A stretch of 64,000 nucleotides of DNA from Melampsora larici-populina 98AG31 (lineage: Eukaryota; Basidiomycota; Pucciniomycetes; Pucciniales; Melampsoraceae): NCBI RefSeq assembly GCF_000204055.1, contig NW_006768788.1:695115-759114 (forward strand), written 5' to 3'. Positions 10,977 to 22,687 of this stretch are shown piece by piece; position 1 is the first letter of the stretch, and every line of letters starts with the position of its first letter. The translations under genes were made by a program, and so were the position numbers. The notes under the pieces are model-generated. The model ran no database searches and was not told where the DNA came from. It worked only from the letters and a program-made list of their open reading frames with translations.

Positions 10977-12716
10977 ATGCATTTCACACTCGTTCTATCA
11001 ATCATTCTCGCTCTTTCATTACAATGTCAAGTGTCAGTCAGTATGTTACCCGAAGAACAAGCGGTCCGAGACGCAACAGCTGCTTCGGCTCATGCCGACG
11101 AAGTTCAATCGTCCACACATCGTGCCGTCTCCCTTAGTTCAAGCCAGAGATATGATTCATCGCGCGGGGGATCAGACGACGAAGAAGACGAAGAAGAAGT
11201 AGAACAACTTGCCGATCACAGATTCATGGATGACGGAACTCATGCTCCTCGACAAACAATATCCCCAGGTCAAAAGATCAAAGCATCCTGGTCCAGATTT
11301 TCGGATCGAGTATCATCTTTCTTATCGAAATTACGCAAAGTGATTTTCTTTTGGCGTAAATCTCGACCTATACCTCATTTCTCAGATGCTTCTTATATGA
11401 TGCGTCAGCTAGAGGAGCTCCTCCAACATGTAGAAGCCTTTGTGCAGACTGGAGAAGCACCCAAGGAACTTACTGCTAAATTTGCAACCATCGTCAAAGG
11501 TAGAAAGGTGAAAAACCCTTGGAAGTTTTATAAACAAGTCACTGGAGAAAACTATGTGCAATATAAGGCAGAAGAGTACCGCAAATTAAATTATGAGTTG
11601 ATTACACATCTTCAGAATCATTTCCAGCTTACTAGATATGCAATGGATACATACAAGCAAACTCAAGAGCGACTAGTAAAATCTGTGGCTGATTTCAAGG
11701 GTTTCCTTAGCGCGAGAGTCGATCCTAATATCGACATGGAGAAACTAGCTGACAACATTCGAAAGTACTCAAGTTCACTTCCCGTGAATGACTTGACAAG
11801 TAAGAGAATTTTGATGTGACATTCTTTTGTTTTTCCGTTTTACTGAACCTATTTCTGCACAACTTTTTTTTGTTGAACTTGCCAAACAGTTGCACACCAA
11901 TATCAGTTGACTTTTTTGCATATGTTCGGTCAAGGTCATATCACCCTTCCCGATGTGATCGACGTCGACGGAACAGTCAGATTGGATGAACTTTCACGCG
12001 TCTTCCAGCTCAAAGCGGCCTTTGGACTTAAGGCAGATCAGTGGGATCTTTCTCCTGAGGAAACCGAAGCCATCATCAAGGCATTCCCACAGATTGAGAA
12101 GGCTTTGAAGAATCTTTACATTGTTCAAGATGTAACAACGTACCTGAAGAGAAATGGACAGAATACTATACCTACACATTATCAAGAGTTGAAATACAAT
12201 GCGGATGTGACACTCGAACGGGAGCATGGAACCCTTATGCGAACGTTTGGCACGGAGGAAAAGGCAAAGAGCGTATTTTCCAAGATCTATCGTTCTACTC
12301 TTACTGAAGGACCATTGGCTGACAAGAAAGGTAAGAGCTTATTCCTACCTAGATATCTGAATTTGAAATCGCAACCTTCGCGATGTGATATTGGATGGGT
12401 TTACCGACTTTGTTTCTTCTAACATCATCGGTTGTCGCTTTCACTTCCAGGTTCACCTTTAGAATATATGCTCTTGCCTCTGTTGGAACCAGCTGGACCT
12501 GGTCGATCATTTGAGACAGCCACCAATGTGGAAGCTAAAATGAAATCAATGGGGATCATAGGTGGAATGATATCTCAGTCAGAATTTATCCAGAAGTATT
12601 ATGATATCATTGCTCTCACGACTGCAGCCCTAGCCAATCACTATCGGAGTGCTCAAGGGTTAAGAGCAGTTCGAAATATCCTTGAACACTCGATGATGAC
12701 AATGCGCCGATCTTGA
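10977..12716 (+). CDS. Secreted orphan protein (candidate effector-like), 509 aa
   Basis: Three exons (10977-11799, 11890-12330, 12451-12716) joined by 90- and 120-bp GT-AG introns give a clean 509-residue reading frame ending in TGA at 12714. The N-terminus MHFTLVLSIILALSLQCQVSVS is a good signal peptide, with likely cleavage near VSVS/MLPEE. A Ser-rich linker and an acidic run (GGSDDEEDEEEVEQ) follow, then a mostly helical body with YKQVTGENYVQYKAEEYRKL, MFGQGHITLPDVIDVDG and DVTLEREHGTLMRTFG. I recognise no catalytic motif or named family. Large multi-exon secreted proteins without homologues elsewhere are common in rust fungi, so a host-interaction role is possible but not shown. The start is the first ATG; no upstream in-frame ATG precedes the signal. 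Confidence 0.8.
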
Positions 12717-13442
12717 CATGTCTGCTATAGCTTATCCACCACTTCATCATTGCAATCACTTTCAGTTTTGAGATTTCTTTTGGAATGTGATTATTTTCAA
12801 ACTCTTCTTCAAACGTTCATTATCATACTAAATAGTCATCAACAGTCTTTTCTTGTTCTTCTTGGAAGCTTCTTTGTCACACTCCTTTGATATTAAATTA
12901 ATGTGACTGGAACACCGTTTTTGAGGTATGCGAGGCTATTTGGCTTTATGCTTTATCTACCGGTTCTCTTTCGTATATTGACTGTCATGTTGACCAGATG
13001 TAGTTTGGTAAGAGTACAAGCCTCTTCAGCAAATACCAGTGCAAGAGTGTTTATCAGGGAGATTTCAGTCTTGACATTATGAATTGAGTTTCATCAGTCA
13101 TGAATGATGTGTCAACTAGCTCAAGGCTAGGGAAAAAAGAGTTCATCAGACATCTCATCATCTGACACACCAGTACACACCCTGATGATCTTTGAAATAG
13201 GATTCAGCAGTAGGATCAAGTCATAGATTTTTGGGGTGATCAAATCACACAATGTTGATGACGATGAGTATGAGCATCACAAGATATTTGAAGAGGTTCA
13301 AAAGTGTTTTGTGCATAATATTGTTTGGGGATGATGCACAAGAGTTGAAGGTATACAGGAAACTACACTAGGAATATCATTTCATGGAAGCAAATGAAAA
13401 CCAAACAAATAACTTTCTTTACATCTCAGAGGATTCAACTCA
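12717..13442. other. Intergenic, 3' of the secreted-protein gene
   Basis: AT-rich with no supported gene. The far end, 13443-13450 (CTCTGACC), is the left copy of the target duplication made by the next transposon. Confidence 0.6.
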
Positions 13443-13450
13443 CTCTGACC

Positions 13451-13521
13451 AGGACCCCGGAATGCCTCTATAAGGGGTAGTCAACAAAAAAATTGACTTT
13501 TGAGCTCCCGCGGAAATCCGC
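13451..13521 (+). repeat. Left 71-bp terminal inverted repeat
   Basis: Exact inverted match of 18560-18630, including a 7-base A run. It ends CGCGGAAATCCGC, itself partly self-complementary (GCGGAAATCCGC). Confidence 0.92.
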
Positions 13522-14338
13522 CCCTGCCAAACTGCTAAGTCCATCCCTACCTTCACCCATAGGTTTAAGCCACATTTAATCTTTCCTCGGAATTACTCAA
13601 GACCTTTCACTACCTTTCACAACACCAACTTTGCATTCGCAAATGCTGTGAACAAACCTTTCCCAACTCTGACATTAACGCAAACTAGGAACTTGACGAA
13701 CTCAAACTTGAATCAACCTCAATCAAACCAAATGTGATTTGAATCGTGGAAAGCAGTAGTGTGTTCGGGAGATTCGTCAGCGAGTGTAGGCTGTTGGAAG
13801 CCTTGCACCAATCAGACAGTCTCTAGCTAATAGAAAAGGAATGCTCATAATAACGATCCATGCGTAGCGGCTTGGAATTGAAAACGTTTTGACGAGTATG
13901 TTTTGGATGTCATTGTCAACGATTCAAAAGATGCCACCACTTCAGTCACTTCGCGTTAGCTCTGGCAGGCTGTCTTGATCAAACGAGCGTCTTTGGCCTT
14001 CAAAAGCAACAACAACAGCTTGCTGCAACTAATCGCAAGCTCCGAGTTTGGGTTGATCATGCATTGGTTAATTGGTTTTGCTTTTTGTAAATTTGCAATC
14101 AACAGACCTACAAGAGCATGTATGTTGAACTGAATTCAGACACAATCACAAGTCTTAGTGTAAGAGATAATAAGTCAATAAGAGATCTTATGGCAAGAAT
14201 GTGAAAAGGACGCAATCAGATGAAGGAAAAAGTGGTTTCATAATACCGCTATAATGTAATAAAATGTAACTACCAACCATACAACTTTAAGTGCAAGCAA
14301 CGAGATAAAAATACTGTCTAACAATATCACAATGAGCT
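13522..14338. other. Non-coding left interior of the 5.18-kb transposon
   Basis: No ORF of note. Presumably the 3' flank of the transposase gene and sub-terminal sequence recognised by the transposase. Confidence 0.5.
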
Positions 14339-17300
14339 TCATGGTGCCTTCCTCACACGCTTCTGGTTCTTTTGTTTGATAGGTTTGGGCATAAAACATC
14401 TCTGCCACTCGGGGCAAGTGGCTATCAAGTTTACAAGAGAATTGGGGACTTCATAATGACCAGGTCCGATACAGACAAAACCTGGTTCTTGGTCTTGAGG
14501 AGTGTAGAGGTGAACAATAAATTTTATCGGCATATGACTGAAGGTCCATTCCATTGGAAATTCTTGTTGATGAGCTGCCTGAACCATTGTTTGACCAGGG
14601 CTGTATCGATAAACCTCCAGTGAAACGTAGGAGATATTTCCGCGGGATTGAGCCTCTTGAACCCATGCGTGCTTTCCTGAGCTATGCTGAAAGACAGAGA
14701 GAACACGGCCCAGATAGAAGTACTTAACCGTGTGTGATCCGGAGTCGGTCAGTATGTATAAATACACCCAGGCATTTCAAGGTCAGCGCTTACGTCTTGC
14801 TTTATCACTAAAACCCATTTGTTTTTTGAAAGCGGATTTTCAACAGTTATTGCACCTATCCTAGCCACTTGGTTGTTTTTTTTGGCTCGGTACAATCGGC
14901 TCCTGATATACGTTCGATTTGTGTACCAGGAGCATCCAGTGCCTCTAGATTCTTCTCTGGGGGATCGTCTGTATCCTTGTGCAACTTACGTTTTCCGAGG
15001 GTTTTCCAGTGATTTTGACGGCTTTCACCGTACTCGGGGTCCTCATGAGATCGCCAGTAGAATGAGACAGCTTTGCTGTACTGACTTGGTGAAAGTATCT
15101 CGCTGCCAGTGTCAGGATCGTATTGAGGAACAGATAGGTCTTTTGATGTGGTACGTGGTCGCTCCGGACCGTGATGCTTTTGAACCTGGCTGTCATGAGC
15201 ATGCCTTTTGGAAGCCATATCAACGATGTTCAAGATTCCATCTGGTGTCAAAGAGGCTTCTGAAATAGTTGTAGATTTCGCACTTTTGTTGGGTAGCTGG
15301 TTCGGATCTGGCTGCTGTACCATCGAGGTGAATGAAGCTCCAAACGCTAGATCTTCCAACTCCGATGTTAATTTAGACATTACCACATCGGCTTCTTGAT
15401 GTTGACTCGTCAATCCAGCCGCAGTTTCTAATGCCTCTTCAGGAGTGACTGTGGCTGAGTTGAAAGGATACTCCAAGTAGGAGCGCTTGTGTATTGATAT
15501 AGACACATCAGCATGTTGCTCTTCTAAGGTCTGCTCGCCTGTCGGCTCCTGAACTGAGACATCCGGATTATTGGTAGCCATACCGGCAAAAGCTGCAAGT
15601 TCCTCTGCCAAAGATTCTGCAACCTCCAGTAGGTCACGTATTTTGTTGTCACTAGGGTACTGACTGAGGATGTGAGTATGATCTTTTGTGCTGTCGTGCG
15701 AAAAATCATATTCATAGCCTATGTAATTTCAGATAAGCATAATATCCGCTTTGCAAAGACTTGTGAAGACAAACTCACCTGCATGTAAATTCTCATTTCT
15801 GGGCAAAGTGATATGCCCACTCATAATACTCTTTATAACTGCAAATATTTTTGGCATCATTTGTCTCGCATCCAGTACTGTGAAGGTAGGTGAAATGACC
15901 CGCATCCAAACCAAAGATATGCTCACAGCATTCGGTTCCATGCTTCCAAGGCATAAGCGGGTGGGTAGGGTAACGTTCGCGGTGAGAAATGATGAGTCCC
16001 AAGAGACTCTCGCCAAGCTGCTCAAAGATTTGGATGCTTTGATGTGATATGCAGTTTGAAGCCAAATTCATCAAGCTTCCAGGTTCCATTGAACGTTTAA
16101 GGAGATAAGCCTTCCACTTGCGGACAAAGAAGACTGCTGTATAACTTGAGATAATCCTATCTTGGTGTGGCATGCTCTGGTTCAACCATGAGTCAACAAG
16201 CTCACCAAAGATGTAGAGATATAAGACTAGACCAATGCAATCTGGTTCCGCGCAAGCAGCCTTGAAAGTGTGCTCGCTGAAGGTTTGGTAAGCACGGCCG
16301 TCATCTTGCTTGTCAGTGTTCAGTATATCCTTGTACCCAAGTGGACACTCAGCAGTTTTAAGTAAGGAAATCATCTGGTCGAGGTGGACATTGAACCATC
16401 CAAAAGCTAAGAAACGTGCACCAGAAAGTAGTTGATTGGAAGCCGTCTTCCGGGCGTGCTTGGGATCTTGTACTGCCACAATTGGTCTTTTAGAGGCACC
16501 TAGAAGCGGAACACGTATGTCAACCTTGAGGTTTGGAGCCGAAAACTCAAGATAATCGTTTGCCGAGTCAGCAAGTAGCTGTTGTGCAAGTAGTTCAGAT
16601 GCAGCGCCATCAGACCCCAAAGAGATGAGAGGAATTCCAACTGATTTGAGCAGATCAATGAATTCAAGGTGCTGGTCTTTGATTTCTTCAGCAGACTCGT
16701 TCTCATGGCTAGATATCAAAGCTACAACGAAGGTAGGGACGTTTGGCAGAGGGACCTGTGTATACGCTCGAATCTACAAAAAAAACTCATGTTGATCAAT
16801 TTTGATTCAAAGAGGTGGAGCTAGGATACTGAAAAGCACAAATGAACGAGCTCTGACCTTTTTACACAGGCGATCACCCTCAACCGCATCTTTGACCAAT
16901 TGCTTCAGGTGTTCAATGTCAGAGAATTCAACATCACCACCTTCGAGACCAACTAAGCACCCTTGATTGTACCGAAGAGCTTTTACACATACTGTCTGGT
17001 CTGTGCCAGCCGCAACGGGTCCTTTGTATCCGCATCGCTTAAGCCAAGAAACGACTGGAAGAACGTTTTCGACGTGAAACTTGTCAAGCATCCGAGCACC
17101 GATCCACTGGCGTACTGATCGGGAGCTACGAGGCGATCGGCCACAGAGGTTTGCACGAAAGAGTTCAACTGCACCTTTCGAGTAAGCTCCAGCTGTCGTC
17201 AACATGTTATCAAGGTACTCGTTAAACGGCATTCCGCGTTTGCTCAGGTTTTTAGCTTCCCGCTCTGCCCGAATTCCAACACCCTCTGCTACCCCTCTAA

Positions 17301-18283
17301 GCACAGGTAGATTTTTGAACAGTCCAGCCCGGGCATGTACACCAAACATCGTCCAAAATTCAAGATCGCCAGCTCGGGTTGAACGTTCAAGTGACTGAAA
17401 TAACATCCTCAGTTCAGTATACCGCAAAAGCAAGTCATGAAATGGACCCCCATTCATAAAGATTTTTGCAACAAATCTCAGACTATCATCTGTTGCGTAG
17501 CCTCGAGTGATAGCTTTGAGAAATGAAGGGACTTTCTTCAGCTCCAAGCATGGCTTGCAGACTTCGACAGCCTTGGGATCAAGAGTTGCAACCCTTTGGG
17601 TACAGTTGGTAGAGTGGATGGAACCCTTGCTTCCGTCGCGTCTGATGATCCATGACGACAGCGAGAAAAGTTCTTCGTGTAGCTGTTGTTTCTGACTATC
17701 TGACAAGGAGCTCTCTAGAGAGGTGCCGAACAACTTGAGGCATACAGTAAACCTGGGTGGATATCCATGATAGGCCGTGCAAGAATGCTCAATACATATA
17801 GATATAGGCTGTTGATTCAGTCGCTTCCATGTCTCATCGGTCAGTCCCGCGCATCGGACGTGAACAGCCTGCGGCTGATCGTTCGAACCGTTCAAGTCTT
17901 TTGGTCGATCTACTGCCCTGCGGAGGCTCGCTGTTGCCTCCTTACAGCTCACTATGTGAAATTAAAGACCCATCAAAGGTTCAGTACTTGCTGAAAGAAA
18001 GGTTCACCGCCGCCTTCAACAACCAAGACCTACATGTATTCCAATGCGCCTCAGCGACTTGGATACTGCCCCGTACCATCTTTACTTCCTTGCCGCAGTG
18101 GCATTTTAACCTTGTATCATCTCCGTCCTTTTGAAAAATACACTGTGGGCAGCTCTGGCCATCGTCCGTTTTCAAAGGGCAGTTTTTACGCCTTTTTGAT
18201 TCTTTGTCAAAAGCTCGCTTAGCAGACAATTTCGCTTTGGCGGTACGCAAAACCGGCGAGGTTGAGGTAGGAGATTTGTCCAT
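14339..18283 (-). pseudogene. Transposase with zinc-binding N-terminus and D-D(2)H-E core, frameshifted
   Basis: Exons 18283-17988, 17947-16858 and 16773 onward join with consistent phases. The N-terminus has a Cys/His cluster (CPLKTDDGQSCPQC ... CHCGKEV ... HWNTC) likely to bind zinc and DNA ends. The core carries GPVAAGTDQTVCVKALRY (first Asp), PLISLGSDGAASE (second Asp), IVAVQDPKHARKTASNQ (D-x2-H) and WKHGTECCEHIFGLDAG (probable catalytic Glu). After HFAQK an in-frame TGA (15795-15793) ends the frame. The next frame continues the expected LPRNENLHAG, so one extra A in an AAA run is the likely lesion. A second shift falls at an 8-base A run (14876-14883 on the plus strand), after which a C-terminal domain continues to 14339. 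Either the copy is dead or these are homopolymer sequencing errors. Confidence 0.75.
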
Positions 18284-18559
18284 TGAATATATTGATATGA
18301 CAGGACATGAGCTGATAAGAGAGTTAGGGAATTTGACAACGGAGGACTAAAATCGACTCAAACAAGTTTAATCACTCGAATCACTCTTTATGCTTCTTCA
18401 CGCTGTCTATATGAAGCTTTGTCCTGGCCATCTTTTACGATCTTGCAATAAAGTTCGTGACATGTCACAATATGTGAGCACCTGTCAAAGGATGGAAACA
18501 ATGGTGATATACGAAGGCAAAAACCGGCAGAAATCATAACTGAAGTGTAATCCCATGAA

Positions 18560-18630
18560 GCGGATTTCCGCGGGAGCTCAAAAGTCAATTTTTTTGTTGA
18601 CTACCCCTTATAGAGGCATTCCGGGGTCCT
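18560..18630 (-). repeat. Right 71-bp terminal inverted repeat
   Basis: Exact inverted match of 13451-13521. The 18284-18559 segment between it and the transposase start is the likely promoter. Confidence 0.92.
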
Positions 18631-18638
18631 CTCTGACC

Positions 18639-19547
18639 TCAAAGGCCAAGTCCTTCTCAACTCAGAATCCGTTGTCATTCAAAATATCTCAATGAGATGG
18701 ATGTCTGTCCAATACTTCAACACAATGATATTCTTTGTCACACATACACCATTTCTGCCAGTTAAAATTGAGATAATATTGTGGAGTTAGTGAATAGTCT
18801 TGATGTGCTGTAAGATAGGCTTGAGGGTATACTAAAGTTTCATTGATTGAAGGTATCACACAAAGAGTGTACAAAAAGTTAGACTCACTCTCAATTTTAT
18901 TTGGAATTTACATAGTTACACAGTTGGGATCTACTCCACTATACCTTATCTCTTCAGTATTGAAATTAGAAGCACTTTGTGGAAAAAGCAAAAAATGTTG
19001 TTGACTGCAAGGGAAGATAGATCTTCTTTATAATCCATCAAATTCCACCTCAGTACACAATTAGAAACTACATGATTTTCTTGTTTTATTTTGCCATACT
19101 CCATAAAGTATCATTGGCCACAGGAGATGATTCAAGTAGCCTTGTAAAAGCATCAAGCTGTGGGGCTTGAAGATGATATTGTGACATACAAATGGATTCA
19201 CAAATTCTATTCCAGAAGCAGAACAAATGCCACCTTGCTTTTGTCACTTGGGAATCACTTTGGATCTCTTTGGATTGAGATGTTAGCAGAAAAAACCCAT
19301 GGGAAATTCAAGGTTATCACTTTTGGCATAGACACCCAGAAATCAAGTGGGCCTGGCAAGAGATTTGCAGAAAAATGAAAGCCACCTATGCTACTACTAG
19401 CTCCCACTTGACCAAGGTTGAGAGCTCTGCTATATGTGTGCTTTAGTGATTTTGAGGAACTTTCATCTACAGGAGTTCTCAGAGGCAGGATATGGTAGGT
19501 CAAGCTATTGATTCCACCAGGCAAGTTGTTAAAGACCTCCTTTCACC
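18639..19547. other. Intergenic, no supported gene
   Basis: AT-rich. Short open frames at 19160-19378 and on the opposite strand show no motif I recognise. It may be a decayed upstream part of the relic at 19548-20596. Confidence 0.4.
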
Positions 19548-20596
19548 ATGTCCATGTGGTGTTTGCTGGTCAACGAGCGCACACTGGAGGAATTTTGTCG
19601 GAAACACCCAAAACCGCACTCGAATCAACTTGCACAGGTTGAGGCTGATGCTGCTCAAGCTGCAATGTCAAAGATAAAGCCAGTAAAATTTACCTCTCGA
19701 GTGGCCATCCAGAATTCCGGGGTCAAGTATTCAAATGGTGTTGCCTCTACATGTGAAGATGCTTTGGCTCTTGCTGGATTCAACCGATGAACTTTTGACT
19801 GGACTAGCTCCCTGAAGACCGAGTGGAATGAAGCCATGTCAACAATCTTACTTCAGGAGTGGGCAAAATGTTATAAACGTGGTGATGCTGATGAGTACTT
19901 AATCCTAGATTCTCAGGTGACTTCAGAAAACAAGTTTCAAATATTCAAGAGATGGTATTCCTATAAACGTCGGGAATATGTTTCTGGAGAGAATGCGCCT
20001 GATACTCCGGAATTCTCAAGAAAAATTAACAACAAACAAGCACAATCAAGAGAGAAAACTGCTCGAAAGCAGTCAAGAGCAACAGTGAGTAGAATCACAT
20101 CCATACTGTGTTTGTACTATTGATTGATCTGATTGCAAAAATGATTTCACCTTCTTGAGTCGCAGCCATACGCAATGCATGCATGAAGTCTCATTTTCCA
20201 CATGAAAACAACCTTCAAATGATTTTGTCAAACCCAATTGTTCATTCAGAAGACGAGGTTGAGGACGGAAAACGTGTCCGTGTACCTCAGGTTTGGCAAT
20301 CAGCTGACCTGGATGTTTTCTTTGACGAGCTTGATACAACACATGTAGATTCTCAACTTGATGCTCGAGGATGGACAGCTGCAACAAAAGCACTTGATTG
20401 TGGTTTGCGCCGTCAGTTAACACCAGCTGAGCGGCTTTATTGTCATCCTCCACGACACTTCCCAAAGTCCTTGGTGGATGAAGATTACAAACAAAATCAA
20501 CTCAATGAGTTAAAGCGCCAAGGACTAAAGCTTTCAAACACTGCAGTGTTTGATCTGAAGCCATTTATTAACAAGCTCAGGACCTTACGGAAGTAG
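19548..20596 (+). pseudogene. Relic of an orphan fungal gene with an in-frame stop
   Basis: A long plus-strand frame runs from LLVNERTLEEFCRKHP to ALALAGFNR, then meets TGA at 19788. The same frame continues at once as TFDWTSSLKTEWNEAMSTIL through KRGDADEYLILD, so the stop looks like a CGA-to-TGA change in a formerly longer gene. A GTGAGT donor near 20085 and a CGCAG acceptor near 20165 lead into an exon encoding MKSHFPHENNLQMILSNPIV, an acidic block, VFFDELDTTHVDSQLDARGW and DLKPFINKLRTLRK, ending at 20596. The phase works only if the donor is taken at GTAGAA just downstream. Function unknown. The family feels like a lineage-expanded basidiomycete gene, but I cannot name it. Confidence 0.45.
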
Positions 20597-21319
20597 TTTA
20601 TTCCTAGATGTGTTGCAAAGGTCCTTTTCTTCCATGAGATTCAATTTTCTTTTTCCTTGTAAATAATTCGTCATAATGAGCTCTGCTTGAGAATTTTTCA
20701 TGATTCACAATTACATAGTCAGTTGGGTTCAAAAAACGGATGTGTGTGTGTGGAGTGATGGGTCTCACTTTATATCAGAAGGTTGTGTGTGCTTTGAAAC
20801 AGCTCACCCTTGGAATTCCAGCCAATGCAACGGATGACTACCAGGATTGTGCCAAAACTGGCAGATCCAGCAGTACAAAACACTCTTCAGGATACTCTCC
20901 AGCTGAGAAATTCCAATGCTCATCAAGAGCTACAGGGCAATCTCACAATGAAACTTTAGCTGAGGGAAGCGGGTGAATGAATTAGTGACATTAAAAATTA
21001 ATGCTACATTTGCTACCATGTCAACAACTGCAAACAACTACTATACATTAAAAACATTTACTATAAAAAATTTGAGTTTACATATCAGATCTGTTGGATG
21101 AATGAGATTTGTGCATATATTCTTGAAATGAATATGAGGAATTTGATTGATTTTTGAGCTATTCTTATCTAAATGTTTGTTTTGTTTGATGATCAAGATC
21201 TGTATCTACTTTGTATGAGTATAAACACATGTTGGGTGATCAAGATTTGTATTGGTTTTCAATGAATACACCGGTGAATGAATATGAGATATTGAAATAT
21301 TGAAATATTATCTATAAGC
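20597..21319. other. Intergenic, no supported gene
   Basis: AT-rich sequence with short TG repeats near 20740-20755. No ORF with recognisable motifs. Confidence 0.4.
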
Positions 21320-22108
21320 TATTGATAACGCTGAGCAACTTCCTCTTTCAACCCTTGTAGTATTCTCTTTGAAATCTCATTGGGACAATCCTCTTCTTTG
21401 GCCCGAGCAATCTCAAGATCTTTACTGTTGAGCTTGCTTTTCATCAAATTGGTTGCAATTCAATTAGATTCTTCACTAGCATCTGTTCGTCGGCTTGCCA
21501 CTGCTGTAAATGATTTGATAGCCTCAATTATTTCAGCGTCAGTTTTTTTTGATTCAAGACGCTGCTTCTTTGCAGCCTTTCCACCAATCGGACGCTCGCC
21601 ACTATCATCAGGTGGAGCACGATTGTTGGATCGTGTGGCTGCAGTTGAATCAACTCCTGTCGCATCTGAAGGGAGAAGGAGTTCCGGAGGGGGTGCTGGA
21701 GTGGGATGATCACGTGGATTGATAAGTCAAGTATCCCATTTGGGTTTGTACTGAAGTTTTTGCCAAGCAGAGAGATGTTTGAAAGGCCATTTCTCTTGAT
21801 TTTTGGCTTGGTAGATCTTCATCGCATTGCCTATCCAGGTATCGGGTGGTGTTCCAGACGGTGGATCATGCTCCAGACGAGCCTATATACCTGAGAACTT
21901 TTGGGTTGCTGGATTCAAAGTGTGTGGTTACCGAGCGAGAATTGCAATGCACCAAAACATCCTCAAACGAAGCATCGCCTGACAGATTGTTTGAGTATTC
22001 CGGTCGAGTACTAGTCACCAGCCAAGAAATCGTGATTTGTTTGACCTTGTGTTCAGTCCATTTGTTGCCTTGTTTAGAAGTGGCTGTTGAAGGGGCAGAG
22101 GCCCGCAT
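21320..22108 (-). pseudogene. Remnant of a second Harbinger-associated NAM/Myb-like gene
   Basis: Read on the minus strand, 22108-21866 gives NKWTEHKVKQITISWLVTST and FEDVLVHCNSRS, which follow the layout of the trihelix domain in Harbinger-associated 'NAM-like' proteins. Further down, in another frame, comes GERPIGGKAAKKQRLESKK, the hallmark of the NAM-associated C-terminal domain (RPIG-KxAK), then AIKSFTAVASRRTDASEE. Stops and frame changes lie between the blocks. This is therefore a degenerate copy of the DNA-binding partner of a PIF/Harbinger transposon, distinct from the intact one at 1034-2238. No matching transposase is nearby. Confidence 0.55.
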
Positions 22109-22205
22109 TCATAGAGAAATTGCGAGTTGTTCGAGCTTGGGTTCAGTCCATTTGTTGCCTGGTTTAGAAGTGGCTGTTGAAGGGGCAGAGGCCCGCATTC
22201 GTAGG
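22026..22205. repeat. Two tandem copies of a 90-bp unit
   Basis: Units 22026-22115 and 22116-22205 share TCAGTCCATTTGTTGCCT, GTTTAGAAGTGGCTGTTGA and GGGGCAGAGGCCCGCATTC at an exact 90-bp offset. As 90 is 30 codons, the duplication keeps the reading frame of the minus-strand relic it overlaps. Confidence 0.8.
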
Positions 22206-22687
22206 ATTTGGGTAAGAAGGCCTGCTCTTGATGAGTTTGCATGAGTTGGTTGTGGTGGTTGAGGTCGTTTGAGGTTGCTAAACGGCACAGTACTGCTCAG
22301 ACAAGGACTCAGAGCAGCTGTGGTTCATAAAGTGCGGCTAAGCCCGGTCCCGCCTAAGCCAAGTTCAACCGGTGAGACCAAGCCCTCTGCCTGCTGAGGA
22401 AATTTGTGAGCCTATTGCCAGGGAACTCGCAAGCATTACTCCATCCAGTCACACGCTCACGTGTTGGGAGTGGGCTCCACAGACCAGGTGATAGCAACAT
22501 TCTGGATACAAAAACAACAAGACTTTGGAGCCCCTTCTGGATTTCCTTGAGTAATCACACAAGCTAGGCAAGTGCTTGGAATGATCACCCTATGGTCAGA
22601 ATCTTGATGCACTCTTGCAATTTCACTTATTTCAATTTCGTTGGAGACATAAAAGTAAAGGAATTTGACAAAGGCTGGATGACAGAA

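Larger units (their letters stand above)
13451..18630. mobile_element. 5,180-bp DNA transposon with perfect 71-bp TIRs (P-like or other D-D(2)H-E family)
   Basis: Both ends begin AGGACCCCGGAATGCCTCTA and stay identical for 71 bp (13451-13521 and 18560-18630 inverted), with an 8-bp target duplication outside. The only gene family inside is the minus-strand transposase at 18283-14339. An 8-bp duplication is usual for hAT, P and Zisupton-type elements. The transposase lacks the hAT dimerisation domain and shows a D-x2-H motif after the second Asp, which points to a P-like or related superfamily. I could not assign it. The perfect TIRs contrast with frameshifts in the transposase, so this copy is young but probably not autonomous. 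Confidence 0.88.
13443..18638. repeat. 8-bp target-site duplication CTCTGACC flanking a transposon
   Basis: CTCTGACC at 13443-13450 immediately precedes the left inverted repeat and is repeated exactly at 18631-18638 immediately after the right one. The coordinates given span both copies and the element between them. The identical copies show that the element arrived by cut-and-paste insertion and that the insertion is fairly young. Confidence 0.9.

Noticed and set aside
14819..15268. 149-codon plus-strand frame
   Set aside because: Antisense to the C-terminal part of the transposase, whose frame continues family-like sequence.
13451..18630. Assignment of the 5.18-kb element to the KDZ (Kyakuja-Dileera-Zisupton) group
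   Set aside because: I see no CxC2-type cysteine cluster or KDZ catalytic context; the D-x2-H motif after the second Asp points elsewhere.
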